A DNA stretch of 64,000 bases from Sediminibacterium sp. (GCA_017537025.1 JAFWCB010000008.1:248001-312000), one strand, 5' to 3'. Shown: positions 10,121-19,269, counted from the stretch's first letter. Numbers and translations: made by a program. Notes: a model not told the origin generated them from the letters alone.

Positions 10121-10292
10121 AGGAATTGATTTTTACTTTGATACTGATGGCTATATGGTATTAACTGAAAAATACCATTTAGATAAAGGCCATTGTTGCG
10201 GGTATGGTTGCCGTCATTGTCCTTATGAATATGAATCGGTACCGGAACCGAAGCGGTCGGAGTTATTAGAGAGTAAGCAAGTAAGTAAGTAA
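10101..10292 (+). CDS. Small cysteine-rich protein (DUF5522-like)
   Basis: 63 residues from a GTG start that overlaps the end of trmB by 20 bases, implying translational coupling. The central motif HCCGYGCRHCPYEY has four Cys in a CC-x3-C-x2-C arrangement, resembling the short Bacteroidetes family annotated DUF5522; it may bind zinc or an Fe-S centre (inference). The last codons (KQVSK, stop) are encoded by tetranucleotide repeats (GTAA/GCAA, 10273-10292), so the C-terminus could vary by slippage. Confidence 0.75.
   Translation: MSKNLIEGIDFYFDTDGYMVLTEKYHLDKGHCCGYGCRHCPYEYESVPEPKRSELLESKQVSK
10273..10292 (+). repeat. Tetranucleotide repeat at the end of the Cys-rich gene
   Basis: Five consecutive 4-bp units (GTAA, one GCAA variant) cover the last codons and the stop codon of the 63-residue protein. 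Gain or loss of a unit would change the C-terminus. Confidence 0.7.
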
Positions 10293-10305
10293 AAGGGTGG
10301 AATCA

Positions 10306-10340
10306 CAGATTGTAGATTTCAGATTGAAGATTAAACTAAC
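10306..10340 (+). repeat. Heptamer-period tract (AGATTGA class), intergenic
   Basis: Five contiguous 7-base units (CAGATTG, TAGATTT, CAGATTG, AAGATTA, AACTAAC) end two bases before the ATG at 10343. The 13-mer CAGATTGAAGATT in it recurs exactly at 42434-42446. It belongs to a window-wide set of 7-bp-period tracts. Confidence 0.75.
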
Positions 10341-10342
10341 GC

Positions 10343-10732
10343 ATGGCTGCAAAGAAAACTAAGGAAATTAAAGAGAAGTTGAAGCAAGTTCTACCCAGTG
10401 GCACGCGGGATGCTTCATTTTTTGAACAAGTTTACGATGTGGTTCGATTAATTCCTAAAGGCCGGGTTAGTTCTTATGGTGCTATTGCTTTTTTTCTAGG
10501 TACAAAAATGAGTGCCCGCATGGTTGGTTGGGCGATGAATGCAGCACATGGTATGAAAGATGTTCCGGCGCATAGGGTAGTTAATAGGAACGGTATGCTT
10601 TCAGGTAAAATGCATTTCGCAACACCAACCCGTATGGAAGAACTACTCAAAAAAGAAAAAATAAAAGTTGAAAACGACCAGATAGTGGATTTTGAAAAAA
10701 AATTTTGGGATCCTGCCAAAGAGCTCTACTAA
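10343..10732 (+). CDS. Alkyltransferase-like (ATL) protein, MGMT family without the active-site Cys
   Basis: 129 residues covering only the DNA-binding domain of O6-alkylguanine-DNA alkyltransferases. The segment PKGRVSSYGAIAFFLG (38-53) and helix-turn-helix ARMVGWAMNAA (58-68) are well conserved. Where active enzymes have PCHRV this protein has P75-A76-H-R-V, so the alkyl-accepting Cys is replaced by Ala. ATL proteins bind O6-alkylguanine without repairing it and hand lesions to nucleotide excision repair. It is preceded directly by a heptamer tract. The ATL assignment rests on the visible Ala76. Confidence 0.88.
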   Translation: MAAKKTKEIKEKLKQVLPSGTRDASFFEQVYDVVRLIPKGRVSSYGAIAFFLGTKMSARMVGWAMNAAHGMKDVPAHRVVNRNGMLSGKMHFATPTRMEELLKKEKIKVENDQIVDFEKKFWDPAKELY

Positions 10733-10734
10733 TG

Positions 10735-10742
10735 TATATTTG
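10735..10742 (+). promoter_or_regulatory. -7 box for comB implying a leaderless mRNA
   Basis: TATATTTG fits TAnnTTTG exactly and ends only five bases before the comB ATG at 10748. Transcription would begin at or next to the start codon. No good -33 TTTG at the usual spacing is seen (the closest, 10704-10707, is about 27 bases upstream of the -7 box). Confidence 0.5.
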
Positions 10743-10747
10743 TATTC

Positions 10748-11479
10748 ATGAGTAAAAAGCCATCACTCTACACCATTCTTTCCCCCCGGCTACTTGATAT
10801 TTATGATATATCAAATAGTATTGTAGTTATAATTGATGTATTCAGAGCAACCTCTACTATAGCCACTGCCTTATATAATGGCGCATCTCGAATTATACCC
10901 GTGGATACGGTTGATAAATGTATTCAACTAGGTAAAACAACCGGGGGTATTACAGCGGGGGAGCGGGATGGAAAAGTAATCGAGGGATTAGCTCATGGTA
11001 ATTCTCCGGCCGAGTATCCTCGGTCTTTTATAGCCGGTAAAACCTTAGTGCTTACCACTACCAATGGCACTAAGCTGCTACATATGGCGCTCCAAAATGG
11101 AGCGGCTGAAATTATTACAGGGTCATTTCCTAATTTGGATGCTGTATGTGCTTATTTAAGTAAAGAACAAAAAAACGTTTTTTTAGGGTGCTCGGCTTGG
11201 AAAGATCGATTTAACTTAGAAGATGCCCTTTTCGCGGGTGCAGTGATTGAGAAAATAAAAGAGTATTTTACTATTCATTGCGATAGTAGCTTAATGGCCG
11301 AAGAAATGTATGCACTTCATAAAAATGATATGGCATCTTTTATACGAAAAACTACCCATTGGCATAGATTGGCTCAATATGGGTTAGAAAAGGATTTGGA
11401 ATACTGTGTAACTCCGAATCAGGCCAATATTTTACCTATTTATCAAAATGGAGACCTAATCGTTAAACAAGATGTTTAG
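10748..11479 (+). CDS. comB: 2-phosphosulfolactate phosphatase (ComB family)
   Basis: 243 residues matching ComB: IIDVFRATSTIATALYNGA (about 28-46), the block TAGERDGKVIEGLAHGNSP (about 68-86) and TTNGTKLLHMA. ComB dephosphorylates (2R)-2-phospho-3-sulfolactate to sulfolactate, first described in coenzyme M synthesis. In a Bacteroidetes the product may instead feed sulfonate or sulfonolipid metabolism (inference). No ComA (phosphosulfolactate synthase) is in the window. Family assignment is firm, physiological role open. Confidence 0.88.
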   Translation: MSKKPSLYTILSPRLLDIYDISNSIVVIIDVFRATSTIATALYNGASRIIPVDTVDKCIQLGKTTGGITAGERDGKVIEGLAHGNSPAEYPRSFIAGKTLVLTTTNGTKLLHMALQNGAAEIITGSFPNLDAVCAYLSKEQKNVFLGCSAWKDRFNLEDALFAGAVIEKIKEYFTIHCDSSLMAEEMYALHKNDMASFIRKTTHWHRLAQYGLEKDLEYCVTPNQANILPIYQNGDLIVKQDV

Positions 11480-11540
11480 GATTAACAAAGATTTCATCCT
11501 CTTTTTTGTATTTCATTTCATAAATCGAGCATCTTTCCTT

Positions 11541-11549
11541 TACTTTTGC
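11541..11549 (+). promoter_or_regulatory. -7 box for the SNF2 helicase gene
   Basis: TACTTTTGC matches TAnnTTTGC and lies 27 bases upstream of the ATG at 11577. No convincing -33 box. Confidence 0.45.
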
Positions 11550-11576
11550 AAATTGCGCTGTTTTGAATTTTAAGTC

Positions 11577-14500
11577 ATGGCATTACCGTATTTAATTAAG
11601 CATATATATAATAACGGAACCGAAGAAGTAATACGTAGAGGAAAGAAAATTCATGCATTAGGAAATGTTGAATTGATTGAATACGATGATCTTATCGGGA
11701 ATATCATTTTCAGAGTGAAAGATGATGGATATGCAACTTTTTATAAGGTTCATATCATTCAATTTAAAGACGCAAAAACACTATCTCTTCGCTGCACTTG
11801 TCCGTATAATCTCTCTGAAGTATGCAGGCATAAAGCAGGTGCCTTATTTCATTTACAGGATATGCTCGACAGGAATATGTTGGGTGATAAAGAAACAGTA
11901 TACGACCCCAAGCATACGGTTGTAAAAATCAAACAACTAGATATCAAGCTGCTGCGTATGCTAGCCTCCACAGAAAGTTTTAGTGAAGCAGAAAATTTTT
12001 TACTGTCTAAAAAAGCTAATATTCATGAAGCTGCAAACGAAAGAGTAAAAGCATCGCTTGAAATAGCCGGTGAGCAGTATCAAATTCTCATTCAAAAAAA
12101 TGAGGAGCGTAATTTGGATACCAGTTGTACTTGTAAATCGGAAACGGCGCATCCATTATGCGTCCATAAAACGATTGTGCTGCTTCAATTACTAAAACAA
12201 TTCGGCGCTAATTATTTCGATACTATCCGTAATTGGGATAAAGAAAAAAATAAATTACTTTCTTTATATGGGTATTCTTTAGAAGATGATTTGGATGGTA
12301 AATTCGAATTTACGTACGCCGATGGAAAACCTTTTTTGCGATTATTAGACACTTCTATTAAACGCGTTACGGTTACTCCCGGCACTGAATTAAGACCTAA
12401 AACTGTTGAACAGCCCCTAGTTGTTGCTTCTGATACAACTGAAGAGCCGGATAATACCAGTTATAAATTGGGTGTGGTAGTTATAACGAATCAAACACAA
12501 TATCCGTATGCGCAATTCGAGCTAGTACAAGGGGAAGCTGATGAAGCACTCACCAAGTTCATATCAAAAACTGCTAAACTAGATTTATCTAAATTTATTA
12601 ATACTGATCCTCTATCCGAAGATGATAAAATGCTGGTACAACAGCTACGCAAATTATTACCAGGTGAAGTAAGTAGGTATTTGAATCGAAATTCCCCTTT
12701 TAGCGGTATTTGGGAAAACATTATTCAGCAACATAATGATGAGTTACCGGAAGAAACGCGTCATCTTATTAATGAGTATCTACATCCAAAGTATAAAAAA
12801 TTATTTGCAGAATTAGTTGGGTCTCCTTTTGTGTTTTACTTACCCTCAGGTAAAAGCTTCACTACCGCAAATTTAGAACAGGCTACCTTAATGGAGCATG
12901 CGATTAGTCCTGATTTTGAAATCAGCTATCAACAAAATCAATATATTATTGATTGTAGGGTTAAGCTACCTCTGGCTGATTTAAATATTACGGATAATGA
13001 ATGCGAATCACCTTTTTTCTTTCAATATCATCAGCAGTTCTTTATTTGGAAAAAACCGGAAGACATTTTAGTAATAGAGAAATTTATACCTAAAGGTAAA
13101 ATAGTAATTTCGGAAGAAAATTGGGCAATACAGTTACAATCATTTGTACTCCCTCTATCCAAAGAATATAATGTTCATTTTGCCAATGTAAAAAAAGAAG
13201 AATTAAGAGATACAAAGCCTGAAATAAAAATAATACTAAAAGAAAAAGGAGAGTACTTGTTATTTCAGCCTGTATTCAATTATAGGGGATATGATGTAAT
13301 GGTTCAGGATAAGGAAAAAATTTTCCTTCCTCAGGCAGATAAATTATTAGTAATACACAGAAATATCCCCGCTGAGCGTGATTTATTGAGTAGAATTGAG
13401 GCATTACATTCTGGCTTTGTGAAACCGGTAGAGTCTAGTGTATTAGCGCTGAAGGGTAAAGAAGTGTTAAAGAATAACTGGTTCTTCTTATTTATAGATG
13501 CCGTGAAGGAAATGAATATTCCGGTCTATGGTTTTGAGGCATTAAAGAACTTCCGCTTTAATACTGCTAAGCCTTCTACTAAAATATTTATTAGCAGTAA
13601 TACCGATTGGTTTGATGCAAAAGTGCAGATACAATTTGGTGATCAGAAAGTTACTGTAGACGAGGTTAAAAAAGCATTGGCAAATAAGCAACAGTTCGTT
13701 CAACTTACAGATGGCACTTTAGGTATACTTCCGGAAGAGTGGATCAAAAAATACTCATTACTATTTAGAGTTGGGGATGGGAAAGCAGGAAATATTAAAC
13801 TCAGTAAATATCATTTTAGTGTTATTGAAGAGCTCTATTTGCAGCGAGATGAAGAAGAACTTCAGTTTCAACTTGAAGAAAAATATGAGCGGCTAAAAGA
13901 TAATCATGCCATCAAACCAATTCCTGCGCCGGCACATTTAAAATCGATATTACGCCCTTACCAAGAAAGTGGTTTTCAATGGTTAAATTATTTGCGGGAG
14001 GTTCAGTGGGGTGGTATTTTGGCAGATGATATGGGTTTGGGTAAAACGATTCAAGCTTTAAGTTTTCTACATCATCTTAAAAAAGAGCAAGGAGCTTTAA
14101 AGGCTTTGGTAGTTTGTCCAACCACCTTAATGTATAACTGGCAAAATGAGATCAAGAAATTTACACCGGAATTACGTTTTTATGTGCATCATGGGGGTGC
14201 GCGTGAAAAGGATGGGATTGCTGCTGCCGATATAGATATTATAATTACTACGTACGGTACGTTAAGAAGTGATATCCGACAGTTTGTAGAAATTAATTTT
14301 GATTATGTAGTACTCGATGAGAGTCAGGCTATTAAGAACCCAGGTAGTAAAGTTACAAAAGCAGCTTCATTGTTAAAAGCAAGTAGCCGCTTATGTTTGA
14401 GCGGTACACCATTACAAAATAATACATTCGACATCTTTGCTCAAATGAATTTTTTAAATCCCGGTATGTTGGGGAGTATGGAGTTTTTTAAACAGGAGTT

Positions 14501-15338
14501 TTCGATACCCATTGATAAATTTGGAGAGAAAGAACAAAAAGATCATCTCCGCAAATTATTATATCCTTTTATTTTAAGAAGAACAAAAGAGCAGGTTGCT
14601 AAAGATCTACCCGAGAAGCAGGAAATGGTTCTTTTCTGTGAAATGGGTGAGGAGCAGCGCAAGATTTATGATGCGTATCGAAATGATTACAGGGATAAAA
14701 TTTTAGGGGTTGTTGAGAATCAAGGTATCCAAAAATCACAACTTACTATTTTACAAGGTTTGATGAAATTGCGACAAATATGTGATAGTCCGGCTATCGT
14801 AAAAGAAGAGGAGCAATATCCCAATGTTTCTGTTAAGCTTGAAGAAATTGGAAGAGAGATCACAGAAAATATCAGTAACCATAAGGCATTAGTTTTTTCG
14901 CAATTTTTGGGAATGCTGGCCTTGATTAAGGAAAAGATGAAAGAGCTTGGTGTAGATTATGAATATTTCGATGGTAGTAGTACCGTAAACGAAAGAGAAA
15001 GGGCTATACAACGTTTTCAAAACGACGATAATTGTAGGGTGTTTTTAATATCTCTTAAGGCCGGAGGGGTAGGTTTGAATTTAACAGCTGCCGACTATGT
15101 ATATATTGTGGATCCTTGGTGGAACCCGGCAGTAGAGCAACAAGCGATAGATCGTACACACCGAATCGGACAAACAAAAAATATTTTTGCATATCGGATG
15201 ATTTGTACGGATACTGTTGAGGATAAAATTCTTAAACTGCAAGAGCGCAAACGTAATCTTGCCCGTGAAGTCATTACAGATGATGAAGGTTTTGTAAAGA
15301 GCCTTACAAAAGAAGACGTAGAGTACTTATTTAGTTAG
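11577..15338 (+). CDS. SNF2-family helicase with two SWIM zinc fingers
   Basis: 1253 residues. Two N-terminal SWIM motifs are visible: C73-T-C75 with C83-R-H85, and C184-T-C186 with C195-V-H197. About 600 residues of beta-rich middle region follow. The C-terminal SNF2 motor has Walker A DDMGLGKT (about 816-823), motif II LDESQ (near 911, DESQ in place of DEAH), SGTPLQNN, the FILRRTKEQV block, AGGVGLNLTAADYV and RTHRIGQ (near 1191). Such proteins use ATP to translocate along DNA or remodel protein-DNA complexes; the SWIM fingers bind nucleic acid or protein. It stands alone between comB and an outer-membrane barrel gene, so the sequence gives no specific role. Confidence 0.92.
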   Translation: MALPYLIKHIYNNGTEEVIRRGKKIHALGNVELIEYDDLIGNIIFRVKDDGYATFYKVHIIQFKDAKTLSLRCTCPYNLSEVCRHKAGALFHLQDMLDRNMLGDKETVYDPKHTVVKIKQLDIKLLRMLASTESFSEAENFLLSKKANIHEAANERVKASLEIAGEQYQILIQKNEERNLDTSCTCKSETAHPLCVHKTIVLLQLLKQFGANYFDTIRNWDKEKNKLLSLYGYSLEDDLDGKFEFTYADGKPFLRLLDTSIKRVTVTPGTELRPKTVEQPLVVASDTTEEPDNTSYKLGVVVITNQTQYPYAQFELVQGEADEALTKFISKTAKLDLSKFINTDPLSEDDKMLVQQLRKLLPGEVSRYLNRNSPFSGIWENIIQQHNDELPEETRHLINEYLHPKYKKLFAELVGSPFVFYLPSGKSFTTANLEQATLMEHAISPDFEISYQQNQYIIDCRVKLPLADLNITDNECESPFFFQYHQQFFIWKKPEDILVIEKFIPKGKIVISEENWAIQLQSFVLPLSKEYNVHFANVKKEELRDTKPEIKIILKEKGEYLLFQPVFNYRGYDVMVQDKEKIFLPQADKLLVIHRNIPAERDLLSRIEALHSGFVKPVESSVLALKGKEVLKNNWFFLFIDAVKEMNIPVYGFEALKNFRFNTAKPSTKIFISSNTDWFDAKVQIQFGDQKVTVDEVKKALANKQQFVQLTDGTLGILPEEWIKKYSLLFRVGDGKAGNIKLSKYHFSVIEELYLQRDEEELQFQLEEKYERLKDNHAIKPIPAPAHLKSILRPYQESGFQWLNYLREVQWGGILADDMGLGKTIQALSFLHHLKKEQGALKALVVCPTTLMYNWQNEIKKFTPELRFYVHHGGAREKDGIAAADIDIIITTYGTLRSDIRQFVEINFDYVVLDESQAIKNPGSKVTKAASLLKASSRLCLSGTPLQNNTFDIFAQMNFLNPGMLGSMEFFKQEFSIPIDKFGEKEQKDHLRKLLYPFILRRTKEQVAKDLPEKQEMVLFCEMGEEQRKIYDAYRNDYRDKILGVVENQGIQKSQLTILQGLMKLRQICDSPAIVKEEEQYPNVSVKLEEIGREITENISNHKALVFSQFLGMLALIKEKMKELGVDYEYFDGSSTVNERERAIQRFQNDDNCRVFLISLKAGGVGLNLTAADYVYIVDPWWNPAVEQQAIDRTHRIGQTKNIFAYRMICTDTVEDKILKLQERKRNLAREVITDDEGFVKSLTKEDVEYLFS

Positions 15339-15464
15339 CAGCCTATTGCTTTCTAGTTTTCACCGATTATTAACGAAGGCTTTCCGATTATCATAATAGC
15401 TTGCCGCTTGAAGTATTTCGACGCGAGTGATTTGTGGGCATTGATAATTTTACTGATTATTTTT

Positions 15465-18326
15465 ATGAAAAAGTTACAGCTATTAGGCATTTTGCTGATA
15501 TGCGGGCTGGCCATGCAAGCACAGACTACCGGATCACTAAAAGGGAAACTGGTTGATACTATTGGGAAGCAAATACTAAAAGATGCTTCTATAACTATTA
15601 TCGATGCTAAAGATTCTACTCTAGAAGTGTTTGGATTAACCAAGCAAGATGGTAGTTTTAATTTAGATAATATTTCTTTTGGGGATAGGATTGTTCAAAT
15701 CAAATTTGCAGGCTATGAAGCCTATTCTAAAAAAATCAATTTTTCGAAAACAAATGCTAAAGTTGATCTCGGAAATATCTATTTAAAACAAACTGCCAAT
15801 GATTTGGGTAATGTAACAGTTACCCAATCGTCGATGACCATAAAAAAAGATACTGTAGAATTTAATGCGTCTAGCTTTAAAACAAAGCCCAACGCTGTAA
15901 TGGAAGATTTATTAAAAAAATTACCGGGTGTTCAAGTTGATAAAGACGGAACCGTAAAAGCGCAGGGTGAACAAGTGCAAAGGGTATTGGTAGATGGAAA
16001 AAGATTTTTCGGAGATGATCCTAAATTAGCTACTAAAAATTTGCCACCCGATATGATCGATAAAATTCAGGTATTTGATGCATTGAGTGATCAAAGTGCT
16101 TTTACCGGATTTGACGATGGTAATAGAGTAAAAACGATTAATATCACTACAAAGAAAGATAAGCGAAAAGGATATTTTGGAAGAGCTACCGTTGGAGCTG
16201 GAGCTTCAACTAGTGAGGGGGTATACGATAATAGTGTAAATATGAGCCATTTTAATGGTGATATGCAACTAACTTTTATCGGACAGGCAAATAATGTTAA
16301 CAAGCAAAATTTCAGTGTTCAAGATATTTTAGGCTCTCTGGGAGGAGGTAATTTTGGCGGTGGCGGAAGAGGTGGAGGTGTGGTAGCTATTGGAGGCGGT
16401 GCTGTTGCCGGTTTGTTGGGCACAGGAAGTGGGGGTGGTATTGTGAATACTTGGGCAGGAGGATTTAACTATAAAGATAACTGGGGAAAGAAAACATCAA
16501 TATCCGGTAGTTATTTTTATAACGACCAGAAAACGTATCGCGATCAAAACTCGCTTACTCAAAATTTAATACCGGGGAATCCTGATTCATCCATTTTTAA
16601 TTCATCAATCCAAAATGCGGTTACGCACAACAAAAATCATCGAATCAATTTCAATATTGAACATCAGTTTGATTCAATGAATTCTATCATTATTCGTCCG
16701 AATATTAGTTTTCAAAATACTGACGCACAAAATGATCAAATTACTACTTCAACACGAGGCATTTCAAAGAATTTAAATAGCTCTGTGGCAACCAGCGATC
16801 GGGTAAGTGATGGATTTAATGGAAGCATCGAAGCAACTTTCCGCCATAGATTTAAAAAACGCGGTAGAACGTATTCTATTGCCTTCAATCCGTCTCGAAC
16901 AACCAATGATGGAAACGGTTATAATTATTCCATCAATAGATATTTTAATGCACCTACTCCTTATGCTGATACCATCAATCAGATTAATCGCACCAATAGA
17001 GATGGAAATACTTTCAACACAACGATATCATATACGGAACCAATCGGGAAAAATCAAATATTAGAGTTCAACTACAATTATAACTCCAATGTAAATAATT
17101 CGGGTACAAAAACATACGCTTTTAATAAGAACACGAATAACTATGATATCGTAGTTCCTAATCTTACCAATGTTTTTGAAAATACATTTAATTCAAATCG
17201 ATTCACCCTTAATTATCGTATTCAAAAAACAAAATACAATTTTAGTATTGGTTCAGGAGTTCAGGTTGGTGAACTGGTTAGCAAAAATGTTACTAAAGAC
17301 AGTAGCATAACCCAAAACTTTCTGAATTTTTTTCCTACCATGAATTTCAGGTACGACTTTTCTAAAACTAAAAATTTACGTGTTTTCTATAACGGAAGGA
17401 CCAGTCAACCCAGCGCCTCTCAATTACAGCCTGTGATAGATAATTCGAATCCGTTGAATATCAGAACCGGTAATCCTGATTTAAAACAACAGTTTATTCA
17501 TACATTCAGAATACTATATAACTCCTTCGATTTATTTACGCAGAAAATCATTTTTGCAACCATTAATGCTTCATTTACTGCAAACGATATTCAAAATTCA
17601 ACCACATTTTTGCCCAATGGCGCTCAGTTTACCAAACCTGTTAACTTAAGCGGAACTTACAATATTAATGGGTTCTTTAACTATGGCTTTCCTATAAAAA
17701 AGCCGAAGAGTAATGTAAATTTAGGATTAGCACTATCTAACTCTCAAAGCCAGACTTTAGTAAATAGTCAATCGAATTATACCCGGAATACAGTTACAGG
17801 TTTTAATGCTTCATGGACTACCAACCTGAAAGATAATTTCGATATGAATTTCTCCTCTAACTCCTCCTTTACTTTTGCACGGTATACACTTCAGCCTGAA
17901 CAGAATGGTGATTTCTTTACGCAAACCTTTACCGCGGAACCCACTTATTATACGAAGAGTGGATGGGTATTATCTACAGACTTTAGCTATATCAAGAATA
18001 CCGGCAGAGCAGAGGGTTATAACACTAGTATTCCTTTATGGAGTGCTAGTATTGCTAAGCAATTATTTAAAAAGAAGGAAGGTGAAATTAAATTCTATGT
18101 ATTTGATTTACTCAATCAGAACGTTAGCATTACCAGAAATGTAACCGGCAATACCATCCAAGATGTATCTACTAGGGTACTTACCAGATATTTTATGCTA
18201 AGTTTTACCTATAATTTACGTCGATTTGGAGCACAAGGTAATCAGCAAAGAAATCCCATGATGGATATGTTTAGAGGCAACCGGATTCCGGGCGGGAATA
18301 ATATGATGCGTAATTTTAGAAACTAG
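15465..18326 (+). CDS. Outer-membrane beta-barrel protein with carboxypeptidase-like N-domain (TonB-receptor-like)
   Basis: About 953 residues from the ATG at 15465, chosen over an ATG 57 bases upstream because it opens directly into a signal peptide (MKKLQLLGILLICGLAMQAQ). A carboxypeptidase-regulatory-like domain (about 24-105), a plug-like segment (KPNAVMEDLLKKLPGVQVDKDG) and a long barrel follow. A Gly-rich loop around residues 286-330 is striking. The family is often annotated outer membrane beta-barrel or TonB-dependent receptor; there is no SusD partner. A second member of the same architecture lies at 28085-30883. Confidence 0.88.
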   Translation: MKKLQLLGILLICGLAMQAQTTGSLKGKLVDTIGKQILKDASITIIDAKDSTLEVFGLTKQDGSFNLDNISFGDRIVQIKFAGYEAYSKKINFSKTNAKVDLGNIYLKQTANDLGNVTVTQSSMTIKKDTVEFNASSFKTKPNAVMEDLLKKLPGVQVDKDGTVKAQGEQVQRVLVDGKRFFGDDPKLATKNLPPDMIDKIQVFDALSDQSAFTGFDDGNRVKTINITTKKDKRKGYFGRATVGAGASTSEGVYDNSVNMSHFNGDMQLTFIGQANNVNKQNFSVQDILGSLGGGNFGGGGRGGGVVAIGGGAVAGLLGTGSGGGIVNTWAGGFNYKDNWGKKTSISGSYFYNDQKTYRDQNSLTQNLIPGNPDSSIFNSSIQNAVTHNKNHRINFNIEHQFDSMNSIIIRPNISFQNTDAQNDQITTSTRGISKNLNSSVATSDRVSDGFNGSIEATFRHRFKKRGRTYSIAFNPSRTTNDGNGYNYSINRYFNAPTPYADTINQINRTNRDGNTFNTTISYTEPIGKNQILEFNYNYNSNVNNSGTKTYAFNKNTNNYDIVVPNLTNVFENTFNSNRFTLNYRIQKTKYNFSIGSGVQVGELVSKNVTKDSSITQNFLNFFPTMNFRYDFSKTKNLRVFYNGRTSQPSASQLQPVIDNSNPLNIRTGNPDLKQQFIHTFRILYNSFDLFTQKIIFATINASFTANDIQNSTTFLPNGAQFTKPVNLSGTYNINGFFNYGFPIKKPKSNVNLGLALSNSQSQTLVNSQSNYTRNTVTGFNASWTTNLKDNFDMNFSSNSSFTFARYTLQPEQNGDFFTQTFTAEPTYYTKSGWVLSTDFSYIKNTGRAEGYNTSIPLWSASIAKQLFKKKEGEIKFYVFDLLNQNVSITRNVTGNTIQDVSTRVLTRYFMLSFTYNLRRFGAQGNQQRNPMMDMFRGNRIPGGNNMMRNFRN

Positions 18327-18374
18327 ATAGCCGTTAAATTTAGCTAAAAGATGGTTTAATTGGTGAATTATAGC

Positions 18375-18383
18375 TAACTTTGC
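18375..18383 (+). promoter_or_regulatory. -7 promoter box of the arginine operon
   Basis: TAACTTTGC is a perfect TAnnTTTGC match. It ends seven bases before the ATG of the leader ORF at 18391, so the transcript would start almost at that ATG and cover the leader and downstream hairpin. The -33 element is not obvious. Confidence 0.55.
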
Positions 18384-18390
18384 GTTCTTA

Positions 18391-18495
18391 ATGAACGAAA
18401 CGATAAATTATATTATCCTCAATACTCCAAAAATGCCAAAAAGCACCTTCTGGAGCACGTTTATTTGCTTGCCGCGGCCCCGACGTGGGTTCTGA
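18391..18495 (+). CDS. Putative arginine leader peptide (34 codons)
   Basis: An ATG just after a consensus -7 box opens a 34-residue ORF whose end reads L-P-R29-P-R31-R32-G-F, stop. Arginine codons are CGG (18475-18477), CGA (18481-18483) and CGT (18484-18486). The stop TGA (18493-18495) is followed at once by TAG (18496-18498), and both stops lie in the 5' arm of a hairpin (18492-18527). The next gene starts the arginine biosynthesis cluster. This matches the architecture of ribosome-mediated attenuation, where stalling at scarce-amino-acid codons alters downstream RNA folding. The GC-rich codons near the end stand out in an AT-rich genome. No direct evidence of translation; inference from position and composition. 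Confidence 0.55.
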   Translation: MNETINYIILNTPKMPKSTFWSTFICLPRPRRGF

Positions 18496-18527
18496 TAGGA
18501 CGAGCAACTGGCACTTGCCCCTATCAG
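18492..18527 (+). promoter_or_regulatory. Leader hairpin of the arginine operon (candidate attenuator)
   Basis: CTGATAGG (18492-18499) pairs perfectly with CCTATCAG (18520-18527); inside it GCAA (18504-18507) pairs with TTGC (18515-18518). An alternative pairing exists: AGCAA (18503-18507) can pair with TTGCT (18465-18469) inside the leader ORF. A run of six T lies further down at 18551-18556, but 23 bases separate it from the stem, so a classical terminator is not evident. The hairpin may act on transcription or on translation from the downstream TTG. Confidence 0.45.
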
Positions 18528-18591
18528 TGAAAATTTCTCCGAAACTTTCCTTTTTTCAGGTAGCCACCTACAACACAAATCATATTTTATC

Positions 18592-19260
18592 TTGGAACAA
18601 TCGATAATAATTCGAGTAGCCAACCATAGCGATTCCCGTTATGCACATATCATCACTGATGAGATGGAAGCTTCTGCTAAAGCAAGAGGAACAGGCATTG
18701 CTAAACGAAGTCCTGATTACGTTGCCCAGAAGATGCAGGAAGGTAAGGCTATCATTGCTTTGTTGCCTGATGGTACTTGGGTTGGATTTTGCTATATAGA
18801 AGTGTGGGGGCATGAGGAATTTGTTGCCAATAGTGGATTGATAGTATCACCTCCATTTCGTAAAAGTGGTGTAGCAAAACAAATTAAACAAGCCATATTT
18901 AATCTTTCTCGAGAAAAATATCCAAATGCAAAAATATTTGGACTAACCACCGGGCTAGCTGTTATGAAAATTAATAGCGATTTGGGCTACGAGCCGGTAA
19001 CATATAGCGAGCTTACCGATGACGAAGAATTTTGGGCAGGTTGTAAAAGCTGTGTGAATTATGATATTTTGATGAGTAAGGAAAGAAAAAATTGCATGTG
19101 TACAGCTATGTTATACGATCCTGCAGATCATTATGAGCCAAAGGAAACTGCAGATGCTTTCAAAAAGAAATCGAAGTTATACGAACGATTTATGAAAATC
19201 AAGCAAAGTAAACTACTTCGATTATTCAAGAAAAGAATTACTTATTTATTCAGTATATAA
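18592..19260 (+). CDS. GNAT N-acetyltransferase of the arginine cluster (probable N-acetylglutamate synthase role)
   Basis: 222 residues starting at TTG; no in-frame ATG exists between the tandem stops at 18493-18498 and this codon. The GNAT core is seen in LIVSPPFRKSGVAKQIKQAIF (acetyl-CoA loop RKSGVA) and the N-terminal block EMEASAKARGTGIAKRSPDYV. Bacteroidetes arginine clusters begin with this acetyltransferase type, thought to acylate glutamate in place of classical ArgA or ArgJ. It lies nine bases before argG. The rare TTG start and upstream hairpin suggest controlled translation. If the pathway uses succinylated intermediates (see argF'), this enzyme would be the acyl donor step; that is inference. 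Confidence 0.78.
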   Translation: MEQSIIIRVANHSDSRYAHIITDEMEASAKARGTGIAKRSPDYVAQKMQEGKAIIALLPDGTWVGFCYIEVWGHEEFVANSGLIVSPPFRKSGVAKQIKQAIFNLSREKYPNAKIFGLTTGLAVMKINSDLGYEPVTYSELTDDEEFWAGCKSCVNYDILMSKERKNCMCTAMLYDPADHYEPKETADAFKKKSKLYERFMKIKQSKLLRLFKKRITYLFSI

Positions 19261-19269
19261 AAAATTATA

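Noticed and set aside
18541-18556. Classical rho-independent terminator in the arginine leader
   Set aside because: The T run at 18551 is 23 bases from the clear hairpin and no strong stem directly precedes it.
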